Source: Fen731 sp964481885
GTDB lineage: Bacteria > Actinomycetota > Humimicrobiia > Humimicrobiales > Humimicrobiaceae
NCBI GenBank assembly: GCA_964481885.1
Contig: CAYZUS010000001.1
Location: forward strand, 1-64,000
Length of the DNA stretch: 64,000 nucleotides
Direction: 5' to 3'
The position numbers and the translations under genes are program-made. A model generated the notes under the pieces. The model was not told where the DNA came from and made no database searches. It was given only the letters and a program-made list of their open reading frames with translations. Position 1 is the stretch's first letter, and each line of letters begins with the position of its first letter. Positions 47,202-55,346 of this stretch are shown piece after piece.

Positions 47202-47842
47202 AAATATTTTCTTACCACACCTATGACTTTGCCAAGTATTACTGCGTCCCTGACCTCAATAGGCTCCATAAAGTCATTTTCAGGCATCAGCTTTATACTG
47301 TTTGCTTTTTTAAAGAATCTTTTAACTGTAGCTTCATCATCAAGAAGGACCGCAACAATTTCTCCATTCATTGCAGTTTCCTGTTTTCTGACAACGATAT
47401 AATCTTTATCAAGGATCCCTGCATTGACCATGCTGTCACCTTTTACTTTTAACATAAACACTTTGCTTGTTCCCCTGACAAAATCTGGCGAAACAGGATA
47501 GTATTCTTCAATGTTTTCTTCAGCGAGTATCGGTGTTCCTGCAGCAATTGTTCCCAAAACAGGAATATGAACGACATTATCTTCACTTGAATGGGGTGTT
47601 GGGTCTTCAGCCTGGTTGTAAATATTCTTCATTACTTCAATGGCTCTGGGTTTATCCGGGTCCCTTTTTATGTAGCCCAATTTTTCCAGCTTGGTAAGAT
47701 GCGCATGAATGGTTGCTGCGGAATGCAGATTTACTGTTGCGGCAATTTCACGTACAGTAGGGGGATATCCGAATTCTTTGACTTTATTTATAATACACTG
47801 AAGTATTTCTTTTTGTCTTTCGCTTATTTCACTTTTTGTCAT
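47198..47842 (-). CDS. lexA: SOS repressor LexA
   Basis: Represses DNA-damage genes and cleaves itself when RecA is activated. The winged-helix DNA-binding domain has GYPPTVREIAATVNLHSAATIHAHL. The cleavage site is Ala101-Gly102 in IAAGTP, the catalytic Ser is 137 in GDSMVNAGI, and Lys 174 is in ATVKRFF. The 214 residues fit. It has an operator-overlapped promoter at 47884-47931, implying autoregulation. A target gene with matching sites lies at 50.6 kb. Confidence 0.96.
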   Translation of the reverse strand: MTKSEISERQKEILQCIINKVKEFGYPPTVREIAATVNLHSAATIHAHLTKLEKLGYIKRDPDKPRAIEVMKNIYNQAEDPTPHSSEDNVVHIPVLGTIAAGTPILAEENIEEYYPVSPDFVRGTSKVFMLKVKGDSMVNAGILDKDYIVVRKQETAMNGEIVAVLLDDEATVKRFFKKANSIKLMPENDFMEPIEVRDAVILGKVIGVVRKYF

Positions 47843-47883
47843 AATTTAAAAAAGTCGATAATTTAATAATTTTATTTAAGCAG

Positions 47884-47931
47884 ATAGTATCATAAAAGCG
47901 AACTTATTACAAACATAAGTTCGCTTTTATG
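47884..47931 (-). promoter_or_regulatory. lexA promoter with overlapping SOS operator
   Basis: On the minus strand TTGTAA (47907-47912) and TACTAT (47884-47889) are 17 bases apart. A SOS box CGAACTTATGTTTG covers 47910-47923, and a second GAAC half site lies at 47899-47912. Together they form a perfect 17-bp inverted repeat (47891-47907 and 47915-47931) around a 7-base centre. Confidence 0.75.
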
Positions 47932-48029
47932 TATTTTTATTTAAAACTCTAAAAACTGTTTTTAAAAACCATTCTTATTATTTAAATACTTATTCGAAAT
48001 CTATAAGATCAAAATAACCTTTTACGGAT

Positions 48030-49031
48030 TTATTTTTCCTCTTTCTTTATCCATGTCATCATTTTTCGGAGTTCTCTGCCAACGACTTCTACCGGATGTT
48101 CTGCTTCTATATTTCTCATGGCGTTAAACACCGGTCTGCCGGCCTGATTTTCAAGTATCCATTGTTTTGCAAATTCACCGTTCTGTACTTCCTGCAGTGC
48201 TTTTTTCATATTTTTTCTGGTTTCTTCAGTAATGATTTTTTTGCCGACGACTATGTCGCCATATTCTGCAGTATCGCTGATGGAATACCTCATCCAGGAA
48301 ATACCACCTTCATATATTAAATCAACAATCAGTTTTAGTTCACTTAATACTTCAAAATAGGCGATTTCCGGCTGATAACCGGCTTCTATAAGAGTGTCAA
48401 AACCTGCCCTTATAAGCTCGGAAGTACCGCCGCAAAGTACTACCTGTTCGCCGAACAGGTCTGTTTCAGTTTCTTCCTTAAAGGTTGTAGTAATGATACC
48501 GACTCTTCCTGCACCTATGGCTTTTGCATAAGCGAGGGACAGTTGTTTGGCCTTTCCTGAATAATCCTTATAAACAGCAATTATAGCAGGCACGCCTGAG
48601 CCTTCAACGTACATTCTCCTGACGATATGTCCCGGACCTTTGGGAGCAATCATTATTACATCTATACCTTCTTTTGGGACTATCTGGTTATAGTTGATAT
48701 TAAAGCCATGGGCAAAACACAGAACATTTCCTTTTTCAAGGTTTGCTTCTATTGCTTTATAATAGATTTCTTTCTGAAGCTGGTCAGGAAGAAGAATCAT
48801 TATAATATCTGCAGCCTTGGCGGCCTTGTCTGCGCTTAAAACTTCAAAACCTTTGGCTTTTGCAGCTTCCCATGGTTTGCTTCCTTCAAGTTCTCCGACA
48901 ATTACATCCATTCCGCTTTCCCTTAAGTTTTGCGCATGTGCATGTCCCTGGCTTCCGTAGCCTATTATTGCAATTTTTTTACCTTTGAGTATATCGATAT
49001 CGATATCTTTGTCATAATTGATCTCAGCCAT
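48030..49031 (-). CDS. ilvC: Ketol-acid reductoisomerase
   Basis: NADPH-dependent enzyme of branched-chain amino-acid synthesis. IAIIGYGSQGHAHAQNLRESG is the nucleotide-binding loop. MIAPKGPGHIVRR, ETDLFGEQVVLCGG and the C-terminal helical domain (SDTAEYGDIVVGKKI) are present. The 333 residues are the short class I form. GGGAGG precedes the ATG. ilvB/ilvN are not adjacent, so the gene stands alone. Confidence 0.96.
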   Translation of the reverse strand: MAEINYDKDIDIDILKGKKIAIIGYGSQGHAHAQNLRESGMDVIVGELEGSKPWEAAKAKGFEVLSADKAAKAADIIMILLPDQLQKEIYYKAIEANLEKGNVLCFAHGFNINYNQIVPKEGIDVIMIAPKGPGHIVRRMYVEGSGVPAIIAVYKDYSGKAKQLSLAYAKAIGAGRVGIITTTFKEETETDLFGEQVVLCGGTSELIRAGFDTLIEAGYQPEIAYFEVLSELKLIVDLIYEGGISWMRYSISDTAEYGDIVVGKKIITEETRKNMKKALQEVQNGEFAKQWILENQAGRPVFNAMRNIEAEHPVEVVGRELRKMMTWIKKEEK

Positions 49032-49170
49032 TTTTCCTTTTCCTCCCGGATTGATTATAGTTTTAATATTATATTAAATGAGCAGCTTTTTTTAAAGTAA
49101 AGCATGCCATTATTAATGCAAAAAAAACTCAATAATAATGTTAACTGCGTACGCTGATGGAATTAACTAA

Positions 49171-49250
49171 GTTGTCCGGACCCTGCGTATATTCGGATAT
49201 TTTAAAAAATTATAAAAAAAATTAAATGACCCGGGATATGTCTGGACAAC
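49171..49250. repeat. 11-base inverted repeat in the ilvC-ychF spacer
   Basis: GTTGTCCGGAC (49171-49181) and GTCTGGACAAC (49240-49250) pair with one G-T. It spans 80 bases of AT-rich sequence and has no terminator T-tract. Could be a structured spacer or the ends of a tiny decayed element. Confidence 0.35.
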
Positions 49251-49254
49251 AAAC

Positions 49255-50352
49255 TCAGACATTAAACCTGAAATCGATAATATCGCCATCGTTTACAATA
49301 TATGCCTTGCCCTCAGACCGCATCAGCCCTTTTTCCTTTGCTTTGGCAAATGAGCCTGCTTCAATAAATGCGTCGTAGGGGATTGTTTCAGCCCTGATAA
49401 ACCCTCGTTCAATATCCGAATGAACCTTTCCGGCTGCAGCAGGAGCATTGGTTCCTTTTTTTATGGTCCATGCCCTTACTTCATCTGTGCCTGCAGTTAA
49501 AAAACTTATAAGACCCAAAAGTCTGTAGGAAATCCTTATCAGCTGGTCCAGTCCTGATTGTTTGATACCGAGTTCATTCATAAACATTTCCCTGTCTTCA
49601 GTATCGAGTTGTGAAAGTTCGTTTTCGATTTTGGCACTTACAACTACCATTTCTGAATTATCTTTTTGGGAAAATTGTTTCAAGTCAAGCAGGCTTTGAG
49701 TCTCGCTTATATCCTTGTTTATATTATTTTCAGAAATATTTGCAAGATAGATAACAGGTTTAAATGTAAGCAGGCCCAGCGATTTGATTATTTTTATATC
49801 CTCATCGCTCAGATCAATATTTCTTGCCGGAATTTCATTTTCAAGAGAGAGTTTTATTTTTTGAAGTATTTCAGCTTCTGCTTTGGTTTTCTGGTCAATG
49901 GTTCTTGAAGATTTCTCTATGGATTCCAGCCTTTTTTCAACACTTTCAAGGTCGGCAACTATTAACTCAAGATTTATGGTCTCCATATCTCTTACAGGAT
50001 CCAGGGTGCTTTCAACATGTGCCACGTCAGCATCTTCGAAAAATCTTATAACATGTATAAGCGCATCCACTTCACGGAGCTGTACAAGAAATTTGTTTCC
50101 CATTCCTTCACCGCGTCCGGAACCTTTAACCAGGCCGGCTATATCGACAAATTCTATATAGGCGGGAATGGTTTTTTTTGGTTTGAATATCTCAGTCAGT
50201 TTATTGAGCCTCTCATCCGGTACCGCAACAACACCTATATTAGGATTTATGGTCGAAAAAAGGGATTTATTTGTTGCAATATGTGATTTGGTGATGGCAT
50301 TAAAGAGGGTAGTCTTGCCAATATTTGTGAGGCCTATTATTCCTAATTTCAT
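49255..50352 (-). CDS. ychF: Ribosome-binding ATPase YchF (OLA1 family)
   Basis: Obg-family P-loop protein that prefers ATP and binds ribosomes. GLTNIGKTTLFNAIT, STINPNIGVVAVPDERL, DIAGLVKGSGRGEGMGNKFL and the TGS domain with RAWTIKKGTNAPAAAGKVHSD-type sequence are all present. The 365 residues fit. NISE stands where the GTP-specific NKxD would be, as in ATP-preferring members. Confidence 0.96.
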   Translation of the reverse strand: MKLGIIGLTNIGKTTLFNAITKSHIATNKSLFSTINPNIGVVAVPDERLNKLTEIFKPKKTIPAYIEFVDIAGLVKGSGRGEGMGNKFLVQLREVDALIHVIRFFEDADVAHVESTLDPVRDMETINLELIVADLESVEKRLESIEKSSRTIDQKTKAEAEILQKIKLSLENEIPARNIDLSDEDIKIIKSLGLLTFKPVIYLANISENNINKDISETQSLLDLKQFSQKDNSEMVVVSAKIENELSQLDTEDREMFMNELGIKQSGLDQLIRISYRLLGLISFLTAGTDEVRAWTIKKGTNAPAAAGKVHSDIERGFIRAETIPYDAFIEAGSFAKAKEKGLMRSEGKAYIVNDGDIIDFRFNV

Positions 50353-50609
50353 ATTAAAGTCCCTGTTTATATATTATGGATGTCTCATTATTCAATTGTT
50401 TCTGCAATAATATTTCTGCAGTTTCTGCAATAATTTTTCTGCGAAAACCTCAGAAATTATAATCTTTTTTGTAAATTACACAAGAGGGTTTCAGATACTT
50501 TTTTGTATGACGCAACAAGCGCAAAGGGTATGCCTGAACCTGATGGCAGACAATTCATTCACAGGCGCAGCAATGGGCAATTTTATATAAAAAAAATTTT
50601 AAAAAATTA
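50353..50609. other. Intergenic region upstream of the SOS promoter
   Basis: It holds two copies of TTTCTGCAATAAT (from 50399 and from 50422) and, at 50507-50590, a 27-codon open frame with less AT-rich composition but no ribosome binding site. Nothing else was recognised. Confidence 0.4.
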
Positions 50610-50658
50610 TTGACACAAACATACGTTCGTATTATTATAATAAGCGAACATACGTTCT
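50610..50658 (+). promoter_or_regulatory. SOS promoter with two LexA boxes
   Basis: TTGACA (50610-50615), 17 bases, TATTAT (50633-50638). One box, CAAACATACGTTCG (50616-50629), fills the spacer and a second, CGAACATACGTTCT (50645-50658), sits just after the -10. The second is close to the Gram-positive LexA consensus with an intact GAAC-N4-GTTC. Confidence 0.85.
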
Positions 50659-50684
50659 TTTATTTTTTATCGCAGTACAAATAG

Positions 50685-50856
50685 CAGCAATAATAACAGC
50701 AATAATAACAGCAATAATAANNNNNNNNNNNNNNNNNNNNNNNNNNNNNNNNNNNNNNNNNNNNNNNNNNNNNNNNNNNNNNNNNNNNNNNNNNNNNNNN
50801 NNNNNNNNNNNNNNNNNNNNCAGCAATAATAACAGCAATAATAACAGCAATAATAA
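50685..50856 (+). repeat. 12-base tandem repeat array, interrupted by a 100-N gap
   Basis: CAGCAATAATAA is repeated exactly three times before the gap (50685-50720) and three times after it (50821-50856). The N run is 50721-50820. The true number of units is unknown because the assembler could not cross the array. It lies in the leader between the SOS promoter and the YneA-like gene. Confidence 0.9.
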
Positions 50857-50878
50857 TGTAGCCAGGCAGGGGAGCAGA

Positions 50879-51181
50879 ATGAAGATAAAATTGGAAAAAA
50901 TAAAAAAAATAAGTGTAATGATACTGGTTGTAATGGTTAGTTTTCTAGTCATATATGCCTTGTACGCCAATAGAACAAGTTTTTACAGCGCTGAAATCGT
51001 ACGGTATACACAGGTGGTTGTAGACGAAAAAACAGACATTGAGCAAATAATTTCTACCTGCACAGGTGATAACAATAAAGAGAAAATAATCAGTGAAATT
51101 AAAAAAGTAAATAATCTGACTGATTTAAGCAATGAATCAGTATACGGTAAAACAATTTATATCCCAATAACTGCAAACTGA
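50879..51181 (+). CDS. YneA-like SOS cell-division inhibitor (membrane anchor plus LysM-like domain)
   Basis: A 100-residue protein with a basic N-terminus, one membrane helix (about residues 12-29) and a degenerate LysM-like domain outside the membrane (residues about 44-97, ending VYGKTIYIPI). This layout is that of YneA of Bacillus and similar SOS division suppressors of Gram-positives, including ChiZ of mycobacteria. The LexA-controlled promoter upstream strengthens the assignment. AGGGGAG precedes ATG 50879. In Bacillus yneA is next to lexA; here ilvC and ychF separate them. Sequence similarity alone is weak; regulation and architecture carry the call. Confidence 0.75.
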   Translation: MKIKLEKIKKISVMILVVMVSFLVIYALYANRTSFYSAEIVRYTQVVVDEKTDIEQIISTCTGDNNKEKIISEIKKVNNLTDLSNESVYGKTIYIPITAN

Positions 51182-51480
51182 TTTTTTGCGCCCTTATATT
51201 TTTTTGCTTTCTGAATAACCAGGAATATTTCGCAGATACTCCCAGGCCTGTAAAATCAGTTATACGAAGTTTTATATTTACAAATAACTGCCGTTTCCTT
51301 ATATTTATTTATATTTAAAACCTTTATTTTAAGTCAGTGCTTTAATGGAATTTTTTTCCGGATATCAGCAGACCTGATTTTTCCGGTACATCATTTAACG
51401 AATAATATTAAGAAAATTACGGATTTAATTTAAGATTTAAAATATATAAGATATTTTCAATAGGATATACAGGGTGAATT

Positions 51481-51915
51481 ATGATAGATATAAAAATAAA
51501 ACGGCTCGATAAATCACTTCCAGTACCGGCATATGCACATAAAACTGATGCAGGTATGGACCTCTATAGTGCCATTGACTGTGTTTTAAAACCTTACGAC
51601 AGAAAACTTATTCCATCCGGCATAAAACTGGCAATTCCTGATGGATATGCTGGTTTTGTACAGCCGAGATCTGGCCTTGCAATTAAAAATGGTATTTCGC
51701 TTGTAAACAGCCCGGGCCTGATTGACAGTGGCTACAGGGGCGAGGTTTGTATAATCATGATAAACCTTGATAAAGAAATGGATTTTACCATAAAAAAAGG
51801 TGATAAAATCTGTCAGCTCGTTATAAAAAAAGTTGAACAGGCAAACCTTATCGAAGTTGAAGACCTGGAAGGTTCTGACCGTGGCGAAGGCGGATTTGGA
51901 AGCACAGGAACATAA
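51481..51915 (+). CDS. dut: Deoxyuridine 5'-triphosphate nucleotidohydrolase
   Basis: Hydrolyses dUTP to dUMP, keeping uracil out of DNA. Five motifs are present, including AGMDLYSA, PRSGLAIKNG, GLIDSGYRGE and the C-terminal RGEGGFGSTG arm. The 144 residues suit the trimeric type. It lies 300 bases after the SOS gene in the same direction. Confidence 0.96.
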   Translation: MIDIKIKRLDKSLPVPAYAHKTDAGMDLYSAIDCVLKPYDRKLIPSGIKLAIPDGYAGFVQPRSGLAIKNGISLVNSPGLIDSGYRGEVCIIMINLDKEMDFTIKKGDKICQLVIKKVEQANLIEVEDLEGSDRGEGGFGSTGT

Positions 51916-52238
<323 letters not shown>

Positions 52239-52595
52239 TTATTTGTTTATCTGCTTGGAAAATAAAAGATTCTGGTAATCTTTTTTGTAAAACAACTTAA
52301 TGTTTATATAAGGATATAAATCTTTTATCATTTTTAATTTTTTATTTTTCCTGGTTATCAGTTTTTGATTTAATGTCGTAAGCTCTATGTACAGGTCATA
52401 ATCAGGTAAATAAAAATCAGGGGTAAAGCTTGCAGTGGGGTTTCCGTCAGCTCCCCATTCGATCGGAAAAGTATTTGGCTCATATAGCCATTTTATACCA
52501 TAAAAATCAAATATTTTAACAAATTCTTTTTCGCTTTCGTTGGCAAAACTGATTTCTTTGTAATCAAACTTTTTTTCAATTCCATTTTTTTTCAT
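52239..52595 (-). CDS. PD-(D/E)XK nuclease-like small protein
   Basis: 118 residues. FTPDFYLPDYDLYIELTT places Asp 60 and Glu 71 as in PD-(D/E)XK nucleases, but the Lys of E-x-K is Thr 73. An early Glu (EKEF, near residue 22) and a basic helix TRKNKKLKMIK follow the fold. It could be an active DNA enzyme with a shifted lysine or an inactive relative. It is transcribed after the DUF151 nuclease gene and before the dut convergence. No system partner is visible. Confidence 0.6.
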   Translation of the reverse strand: MKKNGIEKKFDYKEISFANESEKEFVKIFDFYGIKWLYEPNTFPIEWGADGNPTASFTPDFYLPDYDLYIELTTLNQKLITRKNKKLKMIKDLYPYINIKLFYKKDYQNLLFSKQINK

Positions 52596-52673
52596 TATCA
52601 GCAGGATCAGTATTGCTTATATTCATAAAATATTTTAAAAAAAGCAAAAACAGGAAAATATTATTTATTCCTG

Positions 52674-53174
52674 TTATTTTTCTTCAAGATCAAAATCTCC
52701 GGGTTCCACATGTTCAAGAAAATCTTTGAATTTGTCAATTTCTTCCTCTATGGACTGTATTTTAATGCCTGCCTTTTCCAAAACACCTAAGCTTGAAAAA
52801 ATATTGCATTTTTCCCTGACTGCGATGGCAATGGCATCTGAAGGCCTTGAGTCAACTTTTACCAGTTTGTTGCTTTCCTGTTTTATGTTTAAAATTGCGT
52901 AAAATGTATTTTCCTTTATGTCACATATTTCAATGCTTTCGATTTTGGCATTAATTCCATTTAAAATATTGACAATAAGGTCATGAGTCATGGGTCTCGG
53001 TGTTTTAATGTTTGAGAGCTCTAAGGCTATTGAGGAAGCTTCAAATGTCCCAACCCATATAGGAAGATACCTGTCCCCTTCCCTCTCTTTTAACAGCAAT
53101 ATGGGCCTTTGAGAAGGAAATTCAATTCGGACTCCTTCAAGTGTCATTTCAACAAGCGTTAAATTACTCTCCAT
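52674..53174 (-). CDS. Bifunctional nuclease family protein (DUF151)
   Basis: Conserved protein of the DUF151 family, some members of which show DNase/RNase activity. LPIWVGTFEASSIALEL, PRPMTHDLIVNIL and VDSRPSDAIAIAVRE are the hallmark motifs. It has 166 residues with an acidic C-terminus. In mycobacteria the homologue lies beside garA and ftsR; here the same three families occur within 5 kb, separated by hpt, DUF3048 and a carboxypeptidase gene. Confidence 0.9.
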   Translation of the reverse strand: MESNLTLVEMTLEGVRIEFPSQRPILLLKEREGDRYLPIWVGTFEASSIALELSNIKTPRPMTHDLIVNILNGINAKIESIEICDIKENTFYAILNIKQESNKLVKVDSRPSDAIAIAVREKCNIFSSLGVLEKAGIKIQSIEEEIDKFKDFLEHVEPGDFDLEEK

Positions 53175-53443
53175 TTAAATATCCTGGCAATAGATTATAA
53201 GAACTGTCTATATTCAAAATTATATCATTATTTCGGAATGATTGTGTATGAAAAAAATTTTTGGTTTTTTTGACAGATAAAATTTGATTTTGTGATATTT
53301 TAGTGAAACTTAAACAATTATCTACAATCAACCAATAATAAAGCAGGATAAAAATCAGACATAATGATAAAGAAGGATTAAAACAAGAGATATTAACAAG
53401 AGGGTGATCGGTATGCCTTACGTCAGTAAGCCTTAAATCAGCT

Positions 53444-54055
53444 CTAAATTCCAAGAACTTCAATTTCTTTTTTTATAAGAGCCGTATCAAGACGATAGAT
53501 TCCGTCCAGATTCCTGAATTTTTGCTTGTAGTCAAGCCCATATCCCACCACGTATTCATTGCCAATTGTAAATCCGGAATATTTAATGTTTACATCAGCA
53601 ATTCTTTTAACATTTCTGTCAAGCAATGCGCAAACTTCCAGGCTGTTTGGATTTCTTAATCTGAGATTTCTGGACAGATAGTTTATTGTGAGCCCTGAGT
53701 CTATAATATCTTCAACTATTAAAATATCTCTTCCTTCGATGGGGTCTTCCAGATCTTTTATAATCTTGACTACGCCTGTGGAATGAATATTTTTACTGTC
53801 TGCATAAGAGGATATACTCATAAAATCAATGCTTGCCTCTAGATCTATCCGCCTTATCAGATCAGTAAGAAAAATAACACTTCCTCTAAGTACGCTTACG
53901 AGCAGAAGGTCCCTGTCTTTGTAATCTGCGGTAATAATTTTCCCAAGCTCAGCAATACGGTTCTGTATCTCTGAGCTCGGGAACAATACTTTTCCCAAAA
54001 TAGGGTTTTTATTAAGATTAATAGTTCCTGTTATACCAGTATCAGATTTTTCCAT
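53444..54055 (-). CDS. hpt: Hypoxanthine phosphoribosyltransferase
   Basis: Purine salvage enzyme making IMP or GMP. LVSVLRGSVIFLTDLIRRI and the PRPP loop LIVEDIIDSGLTINYL are intact, with the C-terminal YVVGYGLDYKQKFRNL. It has 203 residues including a slightly extended N-terminus. The 269-base spacer downstream holds no convincing gene. Confidence 0.95.
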   Translation of the reverse strand: MEKSDTGITGTINLNKNPILGKVLFPSSEIQNRIAELGKIITADYKDRDLLLVSVLRGSVIFLTDLIRRIDLEASIDFMSISSYADSKNIHSTGVVKIIKDLEDPIEGRDILIVEDIIDSGLTINYLSRNLRLRNPNSLEVCALLDRNVKRIADVNIKYSGFTIGNEYVVGYGLDYKQKFRNLDGIYRLDTALIKKEIEVLGI

Positions 54056-54076
54056 TATAAATCCATTATTGGAAAA

Positions 54077-55249
54077 TCAATATCCTAACTGTTCAATACT
54101 TGAAACCATGGCCACATAGGTCTTGCCTCTATTTACAAGTAAAGTTTTTCCGTCCTTGTCTTTAAAGGTGAATGGCTCAAGTGCGCTGTTTCTGCCCCAG
54201 GTGCCTTCTATGACTTTACCGTCAATAAAGAAATTGGCATCCCCGGTCTGGGTTGTCCTAATTAGCATATGGCCCGCTTCATCCCCTGAATTTTTTATAT
54301 CAGTAAAAAGCACCATGACATTATTAAATGCCATCTGGTCCCCTGACTCTCTGTCAAGAGAAGGCTTGCCGCCAGTGGACCTTAAGTAGGTATTAGTCGC
54401 GCTGTCATATTTATACTCTGCTTTATAAGCTGCTACCGAGAAATCTATTACTATATCAGTAATGTCTCCCCTGTCACCCTCCGGTGCGTCTTCTTTGAAT
54501 TTAAATGGTGACTGCCCGCCTTCCAGAGAGTATCCTATTTCTGAAGCTAATTCTTTCATTCTTGGAAGCCTTACATAGGCATTATGAGGTGCCACCCTGG
54601 TTGAATCCCTTATGGCATCTTTTCCTTCGCCGGTTCCGGGATCAACAAAGTTGGCTGTAATCGATGAATTGCCTGTACCATCTCCAAGCGGTGAAAGGTA
54701 ATCAAGGCCAAGATTAGCTACGACTACGTAAAATTGCGGCGCTGTCCCCCAAAAAACAAGTACAGGGTCAAAGCTTCTTGCAACCTCTGCGTAATACGGT
54801 CTGGTGCTCCTGACAGGACCCACAAGATCAGGCTCTTTGGAAGAAAAAACAGAAACAAATCTTGTAACTCCCCCCTCATCAACAACTTCAAAGAGGACAT
54901 CGGCATCAATAATACCAGACTGAGGTCTTGCGTCTGGTGAATTTTCAATCATGACTGCAAATGGTCTTGAATTTAATACACTGTCCGATATTTCCTGCCC
55001 GGTAAGTAAATTGATATTACCTGTTATCTCATTTGGATTTGGGCCCTCTTGCACAGTTGTCTCTGCAACTGTTGTCTCTGCCTGCGCAGTTTGTTCAGCA
55101 GTGGTTGCTTCAGCACCTGAAACATCTGAAGCTGTAGTCTCTGCAGCTGTTTTTGTTTTGCATCCCATAAAGCTTACTGATAATACAAGAACCAGAATCA
55201 GCATTGAAACTGCAAACATATTTACAATTTTTTTCTTATTAATTTTCAA
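54077..55249 (-). CDS. DUF3048 (YerB-like) lipoprotein
   Basis: A secreted lipoprotein of unknown function. The signal peptide ends in VSFMGC, giving lipidation at Cys 29 or so. A Thr/Ala/Glu-rich linker (repeating AETTVAETT) leads to the DUF3048 core with RPFAVMIENSPDARPQSG, PVRSTRPYYAEVA and a C-terminal WGRNSALEPFTFKD. The 390 residues fit. Neighbours are hpt and a D-Ala-D-Ala carboxypeptidase, consistent with an envelope role, which remains inference. Confidence 0.88.
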   Translation of the reverse strand: MKINKKKIVNMFAVSMLILVLVLSVSFMGCKTKTAAETTASDVSGAEATTAEQTAQAETTVAETTVQEGPNPNEITGNINLLTGQEISDSVLNSRPFAVMIENSPDARPQSGIIDADVLFEVVDEGGVTRFVSVFSSKEPDLVGPVRSTRPYYAEVARSFDPVLVFWGTAPQFYVVVANLGLDYLSPLGDGTGNSSITANFVDPGTGEGKDAIRDSTRVAPHNAYVRLPRMKELASEIGYSLEGGQSPFKFKEDAPEGDRGDITDIVIDFSVAAYKAEYKYDSATNTYLRSTGGKPSLDRESGDQMAFNNVMVLFTDIKNSGDEAGHMLIRTTQTGDANFFIDGKVIEGTWGRNSALEPFTFKDKDGKTLLVNRGKTYVAMVSSIEQLGY

Positions 55250-55346
55250 ATTACCCCTACCTCCTGTAATGTCTTTTGTGGCTTACTTTTAAAATAATCT
55301 CTCTTTTTAAATACCGAGTATCAAATATCCCTGAAAGGAATTACTC

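Noticed and set aside
49171..49250. Miniature transposable element between ilvC and ychF
   Set aside because: Only 11-base imperfect arms, no target-site duplication seen and no second copy in the window; kept as a plain inverted repeat.
50635..50970. Minus-strand open frame with a poly-leucine run
   Set aside because: It is the translation of the 12-base tandem repeat and Ns on the strand opposite the SOS gene; no start signal and biased composition.
53164..53463. Minus-strand 99-codon frame in the hpt-DUF151 spacer
   Set aside because: No ribosome binding site, overlaps both neighbouring genes, composition typical of translated AT-rich spacer.
54951..55292. Plus-strand frame opposite the DUF3048 linker
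   Set aside because: It mirrors the Thr/Ala-rich repeats of the real lipoprotein gene on the other strand.
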